From Corynebacterium occultum (lineage in GTDB: Bacteria; Actinomycetota; Actinomycetes; Mycobacteriales; Mycobacteriaceae), in NCBI RefSeq assembly GCF_009734425.1, contig NZ_CP046455.1:2542001-2606000 (forward strand): a stretch of 64,000 bases of DNA, written 5' to 3'. The notes under the pieces are model-generated. The model saw nothing but the letters and a program-made list of their open reading frames with translations, was not told the origin of the DNA and did not search any database. The position numbers were made by a program, and so were the translations under genes. Within the stretch, counting starts at the first letter, position 1. Every line of letters begins with the position of its first letter. Below, piece by piece: positions 7,949 through 16,295 of this stretch.

Positions 7949-9532
7949 ATGCTACTCATCGGCAGCTCCGGGCGCCTCGCCACCATTGACTCCGCCAAGG
8001 CGGCCCCACCTCCCTCCCCGCTGGCCCCGGTTGATCTGACCGATCCCGGCCAGGTCACCGCCGTAATGGAGCTGGCCTCCCGGATCGGTGAGATCCTGCT
8101 GTCCTCAGGCACCTCCAATAGTGACTCCAAGACGCAGATCCATGCGGTGACCTCTGCTTTTGGTCTGCACTACGTGCACGTGGACATCACGATGAACACC
8201 ATCACGCTGCACACCTCCATCGGCACGACCCGACGCACCCCCATCAACGTGTTCCGGGTGGTGCGCCGGATGACCACGGATTTCTCCAAGCTCTCCGAGG
8301 TGGACCGGCTGATCCGTTCAATCCAGGCGGGTGCCACCCCGCCGGAGGTGGCGGAAAATATCCTCGATGACATCGTCACCTCCCCCGCCTCCTACGGGGC
8401 AGTGACCGCGGTGCTGGGCTGGGGCCTGATGGGCGGCTCGGTGGCGACGCTGCTCGGTGGTGGTGTGCTGGTGGCGATCACCGCCACACTCACGGCAATG
8501 CTGCTGATCGGTGTCAACATGTTTTTGGACCGGCACCGCCTGCCGGTGTTCTTCCAGAATGTCTTCGGCGGCATCATCGCCACCGTCCCGGCCGCGATCA
8601 TCTATGAGGTGGCCGCCGAGCTCGGGACGGAGATCCTGCCGAGCCAGATCATCGCCTCCGGCATCGTCGTCATGCTGGCGGGACTGACCCTGGTGCAGTC
8701 CCTGCAGGACGGGATCACCGGGGCTCCGGTGACCGCCAGTGCCCGCTTCTTCGAGACCCTGCTCTACACGGGTGCGATCATCGCGGGTGTGGCCATCGGT
8801 ATCCAGGCCTCCGGGCTCATCGGCATCACTCTGCCCCCCTTGGAGGCCATCGCCCTGCCGAACTTCAGTTCCTCCTCGGTGAAGGTGCTCGCCGGCGGGT
8901 TGGCGGCCGCCGGTTTCGCCATCGCCTGTTATGCGGAGTGGTCCTCGGTGCTGGTGTCCTCGATCACCGCGACCGCCGGGTCGGTCTGCTACTACTTCAT
9001 CTTCCTGCAGATCGGCCTGGGCGAGGTCTTCGCCTCTTCACTGGCGGCGGTGATCATCGGGCTCGCTGGTGGTCTGCTGGCACGTCGTTTCCTGATCCCC
9101 CCGCTGATCACCGCCGTGGTGGGCATCACCCCGATGCTGCCCGGCCTGGCCGTCTACCGCGGCATGTACGCCTCCCTGAATGAGCAGATGCTGATCGGTT
9201 TCACCAATATCGCCCTCGCCCTAGCCACCGCCTGTGGCCTGGCCGCGGGTGTGGTGCTCGGTGAGTGGGCGGCCCGTCGAATCCGTCGTCCCGCCCGTTT
9301 CAACCCCTACCGGGCTTTCCGCACCGCCCGCCGGGTCTCCTTCGGGAAGTTGGCGGTGGCCGCCAACCAGAGTGTCAAACGTCTGCCGCGCCGTGTCAAC
9401 CGTCCGATCGGCCCGGTGCCGCCGGCGGAGGCCGCCCACTCCGGGTTCCACCCGGGCGGTGGGCACCTGCAGGCGGTCGCCCAGGAGGGCGTCGATAAGA
9501 TCCAGGAGGTTGGGGAGCAGCAGGATACCTGA
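7949..9532 (+). CDS. thrE: Threonine/serine exporter ThrE
   Basis: Inner-membrane secondary exporter of L-threonine and L-serine. The N-terminal soluble half contains ILLSSGTSNSDSKTQIHAV and KLSEVDRLIRSIQAGATP; the C-terminal half has about 10 TM helices, with IASGIVVMLAGLTLVQSLQD and ITPMLPGLAVYRGMY as landmark segments, the ThrE then ThrE_2 domain order. I chose ATG 7949 because the product then begins at the position recalled for C. glutamicum ThrE (before SGRLATIDSAKAAPPPSPLAP-like sequence); GTG 7889 and GTG 7925 are in-frame alternatives and no candidate has a good ribosome site. The charged C-terminal tail beyond the last helix is about 75 residues. Confidence 0.95.
   Translation: MLLIGSSGRLATIDSAKAAPPPSPLAPVDLTDPGQVTAVMELASRIGEILLSSGTSNSDSKTQIHAVTSAFGLHYVHVDITMNTITLHTSIGTTRRTPINVFRVVRRMTTDFSKLSEVDRLIRSIQAGATPPEVAENILDDIVTSPASYGAVTAVLGWGLMGGSVATLLGGGVLVAITATLTAMLLIGVNMFLDRHRLPVFFQNVFGGIIATVPAAIIYEVAAELGTEILPSQIIASGIVVMLAGLTLVQSLQDGITGAPVTASARFFETLLYTGAIIAGVAIGIQASGLIGITLPPLEAIALPNFSSSSVKVLAGGLAAAGFAIACYAEWSSVLVSSITATAGSVCYYFIFLQIGLGEVFASSLAAVIIGLAGGLLARRFLIPPLITAVVGITPMLPGLAVYRGMYASLNEQMLIGFTNIALALATACGLAAGVVLGEWAARRIRRPARFNPYRAFRTARRVSFGKLAVAANQSVKRLPRRVNRPIGPVPPAEAAHSGFHPGGGHLQAVAQEGVDKIQEVGEQQDT
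9487..9500 (+). repeat. Recurring 14-mer, copy 3 (13/14)
   Basis: GGGCGTCGATAAGA, one mismatch at the last base, within the last 15 codons of thrE (reads Gly-Val-Asp-Lys-Ile). Confidence 0.55.
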
Positions 9533-9618
9533 TCCTGCGCGTCCCCGGTTCGGGTGGATAGCGTATTATGGAAGCCCTGAACTCTGTTTGACCACCCGCT
9601 GAAACACCAGGAGGATCC

Positions 9619-9939
9619 TTGCCGCCCAAGGTCACCGAAAATCGCCCTTCCCCCGAGTCACTGCATGCCGTGGAGGAGGAGACCGCCCGCGCAGCCCGTC
9701 GGATCGTCGCCACTTATTCCCAGGATTTCCTGGATGGCGTGACCCTGATGTGCATGCTCGGTGTCGAGCCGGAGGGCCTGATCTACAAGAAGGTCGCCGC
9801 GGAGCACGAGGAAACTACGGCGCCGAAGAAGACGACGAAGCGCACCCGCAAGGCCCCCGCGAAGAAGACCACCAAGAAAACCACCGCTAAAAAGACCACC
9901 AAGAAGGCCCCCGCCAAGAAGACCACGAAGAAGTCCTAA
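9619..9939 (+). CDS. Small protein with histone-H1-like lysine-rich tail
   Basis: 106 residues from TTG 9619, which is preceded by an AGGAGGA ribosome site 5 nt upstream; no ATG would fit. Residues 1-65 form a helical, acidic/neutral domain (SPESLHAVEEETARAARRI, then SQDFLDGVTLMCMLGVEP). From about residue 67 the chain is almost only Lys, Thr, Ala and Pro in repeats of KKTTKK and KAPAKK type, like the tails of actinobacterial HupB or histone-H1-like proteins. Binding to nucleic acid or to polyanionic wall polymers is likely from composition only. It ends 5 nt before otsA, so the two are probably cotranscribed. Confidence 0.82.
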   Translation: MPPKVTENRPSPESLHAVEEETARAARRIVATYSQDFLDGVTLMCMLGVEPEGLIYKKVAAEHEETTAPKKTTKRTRKAPAKKTTKKTTAKKTTKKAPAKKTTKKS

Positions 9940-9944
9940 CGCGT

Positions 9945-11471
9945 ATGAGCGGCGACAATAGTTTTGTGGTGGTGGCCAACCGGCTGCCCGTCGACCTGGT
10001 CACCCATCCGGATGGAAGGGAAGAATGGTCCCCCTCCCCCGGTGGGCTGGTGGCTGCCCTCTCCCCGGTGCTCGAGGAGCATCAGGGCTGCTGGGTGGGG
10101 TGGCCCGGGGTGTCCGATGCTGCTCCGGAGCCCTTCCGCAATGAGGCCGGGGTGCTGCTGCACCCCGTCAAACTCACGGAAGCTGATTTCGAGGGCTTCT
10201 ATGAAGGTTTCTCCAACGCCACCCTCTGGCCGCTCTACCACGACCTGATCGTCGAGCCGGTCTACAACAATGACTGGTGGGACGCCTACCGCGAGGTGAA
10301 CCTGAAGTTCGCCGATGAGGTGGCCGAGGTCGCCGCGGAGGGTGCGACGGTGTGGGTGCAGGACTATCAGCTGCAGCTTTTGCCCGGAATTCTCCGCCAG
10401 CTCCGCCCCGATCTGAAGATCGGTTTCTTCCTGCACATCCCCTTCCCCTCCCCGGACCTGTTCCGCCAGCTGCCCTGGCGGGAGGAGATCATCCGTGGCC
10501 TGCTCGGTGCCGACCTGATTGGCCTGCACCTGCCCAGCTATGTGGAGAACTTCCTCAACCTGACCCGTCAGGTGTCCGGCCACACCGGTTCCCACACCGG
10601 CCAGCCCGATGAACTACAGGTCAGTGGTGAGCCGAAGGTGCGGGAGATCGGGGCCCACATCACCGCCGCCGATGGGCGCCGCGTCGGGGTCGCCGCCTTC
10701 CCCATCTCCATCGACCTTTCCAGTGTGCGCCAGCCCGCCGTTGAGGAGATCACACAGCTGCGGGAGAAGATCGGTTCCCCGCACACCGTGATGCTGGGCG
10801 TGGATCGGTTGGATTACACCAAGGGCATCCTGCAGCGACTGCTGGCTTTCGAGGAGCTGCTGGAATCCGGTGCGCTGGATCCGGCTGAGGTGGTGCTGCT
10901 GCAGATCGCCACCCCCTCCCGGGAACGCATCGAGCAGTACCGGGTCGCCCGTTCCCAGGTGGAGGAGGCGGTCGGGCGGATCAACGGCCGTTTCGCCACC
11001 ATCGGCCGACCCGTGGTGCACTACCTGCACAAGTCGGTGCCCAAGTCTGAGCTGAGCGTCTACTACGCCACCGCCGATGTCATGCTGGTCACCGCCTTCA
11101 AGGACGGCATGAACCTGGTGGCCAAGGAGTATGTCGCCCTGCACGGGGACGGTTCCGGCGCCCTGGTGCTCAGTGAGTTCGCCGGTGCCTCCCAGGAGCT
11201 GGATGAGGCCTACCTCTGCAACCCCTTCGACCTGGAATCCCTCAAACGCGCCATCAACACCGCGGTGCAGGCCCTGGCGCAGAACCCGGAGTCCGCGCAG
11301 GATCGGATGCGGGAACTCCATGAGCAGGTACGCACCCATGATGTGCACCTGTGGGCCAGCAGCTTCGAGGACTGCATGGCCGGGTTCTCCGGCGAGGCAG
11401 TCCACACACCCAGCGGGGACACCCCTGGTGGGTCGTCGGGCAGGGTTGCCGGGAAGGTGAGCAGGGACTGA
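9945..11471 (+). CDS. otsA: Trehalose-6-phosphate synthase
   Basis: GT20 glycosyltransferase making trehalose-6-phosphate from UDP- or ADP-glucose and glucose-6-phosphate, in the cytoplasm. 508 residues. N-terminal VVVANRLPVDLVT and SPGGLVAAL, the WVQDYQLQLLPGILR segment, FFLHIPFPSPDLFRQLPWR, GVDRLDYTKGILQRLLAFE, and TAFKDGMNLVAKEYVA (donor-site Asp/Gly/Met/Asn) appear in family order. It is the second gene of a run of four with the Lys-rich protein, a lipoprotein (ATGA overlap) and otsB; trehalose serves as osmolyte and as mycolate acceptor in this group. Confidence 0.97.
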   Translation: MSGDNSFVVVANRLPVDLVTHPDGREEWSPSPGGLVAALSPVLEEHQGCWVGWPGVSDAAPEPFRNEAGVLLHPVKLTEADFEGFYEGFSNATLWPLYHDLIVEPVYNNDWWDAYREVNLKFADEVAEVAAEGATVWVQDYQLQLLPGILRQLRPDLKIGFFLHIPFPSPDLFRQLPWREEIIRGLLGADLIGLHLPSYVENFLNLTRQVSGHTGSHTGQPDELQVSGEPKVREIGAHITAADGRRVGVAAFPISIDLSSVRQPAVEEITQLREKIGSPHTVMLGVDRLDYTKGILQRLLAFEELLESGALDPAEVVLLQIATPSRERIEQYRVARSQVEEAVGRINGRFATIGRPVVHYLHKSVPKSELSVYYATADVMLVTAFKDGMNLVAKEYVALHGDGSGALVLSEFAGASQELDEAYLCNPFDLESLKRAINTAVQALAQNPESAQDRMRELHEQVRTHDVHLWASSFEDCMAGFSGEAVHTPSGDTPGGSSGRVAGKVSRD

Positions 11472-11989
11472 TGGCCGCCACTCCCCTGGCCCGGGTCGGG
11501 ACACTTGGTGCTGCCCTGCTGCTGGCTGTTCCCCTCCTCAGTGCCTGTGGCGCTGAGGAGGGCTCCCGCATCTCCGGGGGCTCCTGGCAGATCAGCAATA
11601 TCCATCTTGACCCGGACACCCCGAGCGGGATCCCGGAATCCGTGATGGGTCGGGCCTCCCTGGTTTTCGGCGAAACCTCAGTGGTCGGTGACACCGGCTG
11701 TGCCTCCTTCCAGGGGGTGGTGAACTTCACCAGGGACGGTGAGGCCTCCCGTGCGGATGAAGCCGATGCCGTGCAGTTCGAGGAGGTCCGTTTCGATGAC
11801 CCGGATCCGACCACCTGCACCGGCCAGGCCGTGTATGTGGACATGCAGCTGCGCGAGCTGCTGAAGGAGAACTTCCTGCTGAGCGAACCGGAGGAGTTCC
11901 AGCTGGTACTCACCCGGGACAGCGATGAATTTGATCCCCCCGCCATCGTCCTCTCCGCGAAGTCCATCCCCGTGGAGGAGAACGAATAG
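11471..11989 (+). CDS. Lipoprotein between otsA and otsB
   Basis: 172 residues from ATG 11471, whose A is the last base of the otsA stop codon (TGATG), so it is translationally coupled. The signal peptide runs to a lipobox LLSAC (Cys at about residue 27), predicting a lipid-anchored exported protein. The rest is hydrophilic with two Cys in DTGCASF and PTTCTGQ that may form a disulfide, and resembles META/heat-shock-type small beta domains only loosely. No function recognised. A gene at this place between otsA and otsB is typical for corynebacteria, which hints at a link with trehalose or envelope stress. Confidence 0.85.
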   Translation: MAATPLARVGTLGAALLLAVPLLSACGAEEGSRISGGSWQISNIHLDPDTPSGIPESVMGRASLVFGETSVVGDTGCASFQGVVNFTRDGEASRADEADAVQFEEVRFDDPDPTTCTGQAVYVDMQLRELLKENFLLSEPEEFQLVLTRDSDEFDPPAIVLSAKSIPVEENE

Positions 11990-12002
11990 TCAGCTCCCCC
12001 GG

Positions 12003-12008
12003 TATCTT
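12003..12008 (+). promoter_or_regulatory. -10 hexamer TATCTT, leaderless otsB start
   Basis: TATCTT ends 7 nt before ATG 12016, and no Shine-Dalgarno is present, suggesting a second, leaderless transcript for otsB. Confidence 0.45.
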
Positions 12009-12015
12009 CGGGGTC

Positions 12016-13326
12016 ATGACTGTCTCACTCCATGATCTGGCCACCACTGATCAGCTGTTGCTGGTCTCTGATTTCGACGGCACCATCGCGGGCCTGAGCC
12101 CGGATGCCTATGACGTTCCGGTCAACCGGGATTCGCTGGCCGCCCTGAGCAGGCTGGCCGGCCTGCCGAACACCACGGTGGCGGTTCTCACCGGCCGACA
12201 TCTCGCCGGCCTGGCCAGGGTGTGCGAGCTGAGTGATCCGGTGGTGCTGGCGGGGTCCCATGGGGCGGAAAACAGTGAGCACGGGGTGGTGCTCACCGAG
12301 GAGCAGAGTACCGCGCTGGCGGGGGTGGAACGACAGCTGCGTGCCATCACCGAGCAGCACCCCCCGGCTTTCGTGGAGCTCAAACCACTGCAGCGGGTGG
12401 TGCATGTGGCTGCGCTGGCGGAGCAGGATCCGGATGCTGCGGCCCGGGTGCTGGCGAGGGCCGCACTGGTGGAGCATCCCGGCGCGACCATGGCCCCGGG
12501 TAAGAACATCATCGAATTTTCGGTTTCCACGGTGGATAAGGGTGATTGGATCGCCGCGGAGCGGGAGCGTCGTGGGGCGAGTGCCACAGTGTTCATCGGG
12601 GATGACACCACCGATGAGAATGGTTTCCGCGTGCTGGGGTCTGCTGATCTGGGGATCAAGGTCGGTGAGGGTGCGACGGCTGCGGGGATGCGGGTGGCGG
12701 ATCGCGCTGCAGTGGCCGCTTTCCTGGCTGAGTTGGCTGGGGCGCGGGCCCGTCACACCGGCATCCCGGTGGAGCTGGGGCCGGGGTTCCGGGCGATTGC
12801 GGCCGGGATGACTGCGGAGGTGTTGCGCGTCCATGACTGGGATGCGCAGACCCCTTGTGAGCAGTGGGTGGCCCGTGACATCATCTGCCATCTCTGCGAC
12901 TGGTATCCCCGGAATCTGCGGTTGGCCGGGGTTGAGCTGGACCTGCGGTGCCAGGCAGCCACTGATCCCGTGGGGGCCTGGCAGGAGTTGGTGGCCAAGG
13001 TGCAGTTGCTTCTCGACGACCCCGTCACCGCCCAGGCGGTGTTCGCTGACGGTCCCGACCGGGGCAGTACCGTGGGGGCGGCGACGAAGGGGTATTTCCT
13101 GCCCGATGTGTTCATGCACACCTGGGATCTGGCGCGTTCCCAGGGTCATGATGTTGAGCTGGATGAGGATTATGCCCAGCGTAATCTGCATGGTCTGGAG
13201 TCCCAGGGGGAGTTGCTGCAGGATGGCGGAAAGTTCGGGGTGCCGCAGCGTACCCCGGAGGGTGCTTCGGCGGGGTTGCGGCTGATGGCGCATGTCGGGC
13301 GCCGCCCGGATTTCGGATTGTCTTAA
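12016..13326 (+). CDS. otsB: Trehalose-6-phosphate phosphatase fused to a DinB/mycothiol-isomerase-like domain
   Basis: 436 residues, far longer than the roughly 250 of ordinary OtsB. Residues 1 to about 245 are the HAD phosphatase: the nucleophile motif is SDFDGTIAG near residue 19, GSHGAE is in the cap, and FIGDDTTDENGF closes the site. From about residue 255 a second domain begins (LRVHDWDAQTPCEQWVARDI, then ICHLCDWYPRN, later DVFMHTWDLARSQGHD). Its WxxxTPCxxW...H and ...HTWDLA pattern is that of the TIGR03086/MDMPI-type DinB superfamily, whose His residues bind metal and whose known members use mycothiol. The frame is continuous across the junction, with no internal stop. The fusion is unusual and its role unknown. 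Confidence 0.9.
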   Translation: MTVSLHDLATTDQLLLVSDFDGTIAGLSPDAYDVPVNRDSLAALSRLAGLPNTTVAVLTGRHLAGLARVCELSDPVVLAGSHGAENSEHGVVLTEEQSTALAGVERQLRAITEQHPPAFVELKPLQRVVHVAALAEQDPDAAARVLARAALVEHPGATMAPGKNIIEFSVSTVDKGDWIAAERERRGASATVFIGDDTTDENGFRVLGSADLGIKVGEGATAAGMRVADRAAVAAFLAELAGARARHTGIPVELGPGFRAIAAGMTAEVLRVHDWDAQTPCEQWVARDIICHLCDWYPRNLRLAGVELDLRCQAATDPVGAWQELVAKVQLLLDDPVTAQAVFADGPDRGSTVGAATKGYFLPDVFMHTWDLARSQGHDVELDEDYAQRNLHGLESQGELLQDGGKFGVPQRTPEGASAGLRLMAHVGRRPDFGLS

Positions 13327-13330
13327 AGAG

Positions 13331-14443
13331 TTAGTGCCGCGGGGCGGCGATGGTCTGTCCCGCCTGGAAGTGGGTGGCCAGGATTTCCCGGGCCGGGGTC
13401 TGCGGTGGGGGCTGGTCATTGACCCGGGCTTCCACCAGTTCCAGCAGCATCCGGCCAGCTGCCGCCCCTTTGGCCCGGTTGGGTTGCACCACGGTGGAAA
13501 GGCCGTGGTCGAGGGCGGGGCCCACGCCGTCGAAGCCGGTGACAGAGAGTTCGGCGGGTACGGAGATGCCCTTTTCGCGGGCGTAGTCCAGCATGCCGAA
13601 GGCCATGGAGTCGGTGGTGCAGAGCACGGCGGTCAGATCGGGGTTGCTTTCGAGTAGTTCCCGGGCGGCTTCGAGGCTGTTGGTGCGGTCATTGATGTGC
13701 CGGGTGACCACGGGGATGGACTCAGGGGCCAGGCCGGCTGCCGCGAAGGTGTCCAGGGCCCCGAGGACCCGGGAGCGTTGCACGTGGAGGGAGGCGTCAC
13801 GGATATTGTCGTGGCTGATCAGGCCATCTGACCGGAGGCGGTGCATGCGGATGGAGAGGATGCCGATGCGGCGGTGCCCGGCTGCCAGCAGCGCGTGGGC
13901 GGCGGGCTGGATGGCGGCGTAGTCGTCGATGCCGACGAAGGGGAGGTCCCTGATGTCGGTGGGCTGGTCGCAGATGACCACCGGTAGGCGGCGGGCCCGG
14001 ACCGCGGCCAGGTGGGGGTCTCCCTCGGCCACGGAATAGACCACGAAGCCGTCGACGGCGGTCTGGTTGACCTGGCGGATGGCGCGTGCCTCATCGGTGT
14101 CTGAGCTGGGGCCGGCGGGGACCAGGGTGAGGGCGGTGTCAGAACCATAGGAGGCTTCGGCCATGCCGGCGAGGAAGTCCACGGAGGCCAGGTCCTCGAA
14201 GGCGTAGGAGAGATGTTCGGTGAGCAGTACCCCGAGGGCGCCGACACGCCGGGTGCGGAGGCTGCGTGCGGTGGGGTCGGGGCCCGGGTAACCCATTTTT
14301 TCTGCGGCGGCCAGGATGCGGGTCCGCAGTGCCGCCGATAACTGCTCGGGGCGGTTGTAGGCGTTGGAGACGGTGGTGCGGGAAACCCCCAGCTCCGCGG
14401 CCACGGAGGCCAGAGTGCCCCGGTGTTGCGGACGTTTAACCAT
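13331..14443 (-). CDS. LacI-family transcriptional regulator
   Basis: About 370 residues. The N-terminal HTH is complete (TLASVAAELGVSRTTVSNAY, residues about 9-28) with the hinge-helix region ILAAAEKMGYPGPDPTARSL, followed by a periplasmic-binding-like ligand domain ending in VTGFDGVGPALDHGLSTV. I start at ATG 14443 because a TAGATT -10 hexamer lies 7 nt upstream, which fits a leaderless mRNA; ATG 14449 is the alternative. It is divergent from the metal ABC importer and tail-to-tail with otsB (4 bp gap). The ligand is probably a sugar or derivative; the neighbourhood does not identify it. Confidence 0.92.
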   Translation of the reverse strand: MVKRPQHRGTLASVAAELGVSRTTVSNAYNRPEQLSAALRTRILAAAEKMGYPGPDPTARSLRTRRVGALGVLLTEHLSYAFEDLASVDFLAGMAEASYGSDTALTLVPAGPSSDTDEARAIRQVNQTAVDGFVVYSVAEGDPHLAAVRARRLPVVICDQPTDIRDLPFVGIDDYAAIQPAAHALLAAGHRRIGILSIRMHRLRSDGLISHDNIRDASLHVQRSRVLGALDTFAAAGLAPESIPVVTRHINDRTNSLEAARELLESNPDLTAVLCTTDSMAFGMLDYAREKGISVPAELSVTGFDGVGPALDHGLSTVVQPNRAKGAAAGRMLLELVEARVNDQPPPQTPAREILATHFQAGQTIAAPRH

Positions 14444-14450
14444 GCTCATC

Positions 14451-14456
14451 AATCTA
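14451..14456 (-). promoter_or_regulatory. -10 hexamer TAGATT of the LacI-type gene
   Basis: On the minus strand TAGATT ends 7 nt before ATG 14443, supporting a leaderless start there. Confidence 0.45.
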
Positions 14457-14481
14457 TCAGTTGCTTTTCTCAGCTCTATTT

Positions 14482-14500
14482 TCAATTCATTTCCAATTGA
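14482..14500. promoter_or_regulatory. 19-bp palindrome, candidate operator in divergent region
   Basis: TCAATT and AATTGA flank a 7-bp centre between the divergent LacI-type gene and the metal-binding lipoprotein gene. It could bind the LacI-type protein or a metal regulator such as Zur; the sequence does not decide. Confidence 0.4.
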
Positions 14501-14523
14501 CAACTCTTTTCACTAAGAGTTTG

Positions 14524-15501
14524 ATGGAAGCCATGCACCGAATCACCCGCCTCCCCACCCTGGCGCTCCTGACCACCAGCGCGCTTCTCCTTGGCGCCTG
14601 CAGCTCCGCCGAATCCACCGCGGACAACGGGGAAGAGGCGGGCATCAACGTCATCACCTCCACCGCCATCTGGGGTGATGTCGCCGAAGCCGTCCTCAAC
14701 CCCGGGGCTGTTGCGGTCCAGGCCATCGTCGAGGGCAATGGCCTGGACCCCCACAGCTTCGAGCCCTCGGCCGCGGACATGGTCCGCGCCCGGGAAGCTG
14801 ATGTCGTGGTCGTCGGAGGTGGCGGTTATGACGCCTGGCTCTACCGCTCCGTGGATGAGGAGAAGATCATCCACGGCCTGCCCCTGGCCGATCATGACCA
14901 CAGCCACGGTTCTGAGGACGAGGAACACAGCCATGAGCACGGCGATGACCACGGCGGCCACGACCATGAATCCGCTGGTTTCCGGGGCATGGATTCCAAT
15001 GAGCACATCTGGTACGACACCGCCACGGTCTCCCGCATGGCTGAGGAGATCGCCGCGAAGGTCGCCGAGCTGGACCCCGCTGCCGCCGGGGATGCCGCGG
15101 ACTTCCAGGCCGAGCTGAGCCAGCTCCAGACCCGCATTGAGGCACTGCCGGATCTTCGGGTCGCCCAAACCGAACCGACCGCTGATTATCTACTGCTCCA
15201 CAGCGGTGCCAACGAGGTCACCCCGGCGGATTACCGCGCCACCTCCCTGGGCCATTCCGAGCCGAGTGCCGCAGACCTGGCGGCCTTCCTCGGCCTGATT
15301 GAGGAGGGTGGCCTGGATCTGCTGATCTACAACCCCCAGACCGCCACTGACCTGACCTCCCGGATCCGTCGGGCCGCGGAGGAGGCGGACATCCCCGTGG
15401 TGGAGATCTTCGAGACCCCGGAGGCCGGGGAGGATTACCTCGATTTCTTCCACGCCGCTCTGGACCGCCTGGAAGCCGCCGCCACCGAGGCCGAGGGTTA
15501 A
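14524..15501 (+). CDS. Zn/Mn ABC importer, metal-binding lipoprotein (ZnuA-type)
   Basis: About 325 residues of the cluster A-I (SBP_bac_9) metal-binding family. The start is ATG 14524 (AAGAG just upstream) or ATG 14533; the frame further upstream contains the promoter. A signal peptide ends in lipobox LLGAC. Metal ligands expected of the family are the His in GLDPHSFEPSAAD, a long His/Asp/Glu-rich loop (DHDHSHGSEDEEHSHEHGDD and following), the His in SNEHIWYD and the C-terminal acidic region. The His-rich loop favours zinc over manganese. The ATPase and permease genes follow, though the ATPase has its own candidate promoter. Confidence 0.9.
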   Translation: MEAMHRITRLPTLALLTTSALLLGACSSAESTADNGEEAGINVITSTAIWGDVAEAVLNPGAVAVQAIVEGNGLDPHSFEPSAADMVRAREADVVVVGGGGYDAWLYRSVDEEKIIHGLPLADHDHSHGSEDEEHSHEHGDDHGGHDHESAGFRGMDSNEHIWYDTATVSRMAEEIAAKVAELDPAAAGDAADFQAELSQLQTRIEALPDLRVAQTEPTADYLLLHSGANEVTPADYRATSLGHSEPSAADLAAFLGLIEEGGLDLLIYNPQTATDLTSRIRRAAEEADIPVVEIFETPEAGEDYLDFFHAALDRLEAAATEAEG

Positions 15502-15577
15502 CCCCCCCGCTGCCCCGGGGAGTCTGAAAGCAAGAATTAATTCGGATGGCTGTTAGAAAAATCCGCTCCCCCCTTTC

Positions 15578-15583
15578 TAGAAT
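15578..15583 (+). promoter_or_regulatory. -10 hexamer TAGAAT before ABC ATPase
   Basis: TAGAAT ends 7 nt before ATG 15591. A 10-bp palindrome GAATTAATTC at 15534-15543 lies upstream and could be an operator. Confidence 0.45.
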
Positions 15584-15590
15584 GGACAGA

Positions 15591-16292
15591 ATGCTCGTCA
15601 CTTTCACAGATGCCGCGGTGGATCCGCTCTGGTCCGGGCTGAACCTTGAGGTTCAGCCCGGCGAATTCATCGCCATCCTCGGCCCCAACGGGGTGGGAAA
15701 GTCCACTCTGCTGGGCACCGTCCTGGGCACCCGGAAACTCACCGCCGGCCGGGTGGATGTCCCGGCGCGGGTGGGGTTCATTCCCCAGCAGCGGATGTTC
15801 CCCCAGGATCTGCCGATGCGGGCCCGGGATCTGGTGAGCCTCTCCCTGGCCCACGGGGTGTTCCGGAAGCGGGCACCGCAGCACGGGGCCGTCGATGAGC
15901 TCCTGGAGCAGGTGGGTGCCACCGGCCTGGCGGATCGTCGGGTGGGCAAGTTATCCGGTGGGCAGCAGCAGCTGATCCGTCAGGCGCAGGCCCTGGCGGT
16001 GGATCCGCAGGTGCTCCTGGCCGATGAGCCCTTGTTGAGCCTGGATCTGGCCCGCCAGCAGGCGACCGTGGCGATGCTGGACAAGCGTCGTAGGGAATCA
16101 GGTACCTCGGTGCTTTTTGTCACTCACGGCATCAACCCGGTGCTGGATGTGGTGGATCGGGTGCTTTATCTCGCCCCCAATGGGCATATGCTGGGCACCG
16201 TGTCGGAGGTGATGCGTTCCGAGACGCTGTCCCAGCTCTATGACACCCGCGTCGACGTCGTCGAGGTCGACGGCAGAATGATTGTGATTTAA
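15591..16292 (+). CDS. Zn/Mn ABC importer, ATPase subunit (ZnuC-type)
   Basis: 233-residue ABC ATPase. Walker A is GPNGVGKSTLLG, the signature is KLSGGQQQLIRQAQAL, and Walker B is VLLADEPLLSLD, with the switch His in FVTHGINP. ATG 15591 is chosen because a -10 hexamer sits 7 nt upstream and the frame ahead is not conserved-looking. The permease starts 3 nt after its stop. It forms the energy module of the metal importer with the lipoprotein before and the permease after it. Confidence 0.92.
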   Translation: MLVTFTDAAVDPLWSGLNLEVQPGEFIAILGPNGVGKSTLLGTVLGTRKLTAGRVDVPARVGFIPQQRMFPQDLPMRARDLVSLSLAHGVFRKRAPQHGAVDELLEQVGATGLADRRVGKLSGGQQQLIRQAQALAVDPQVLLADEPLLSLDLARQQATVAMLDKRRRESGTSVLFVTHGINPVLDVVDRVLYLAPNGHMLGTVSEVMRSETLSQLYDTRVDVVEVDGRMIVI

Positions 16293-16295
16293 ACC

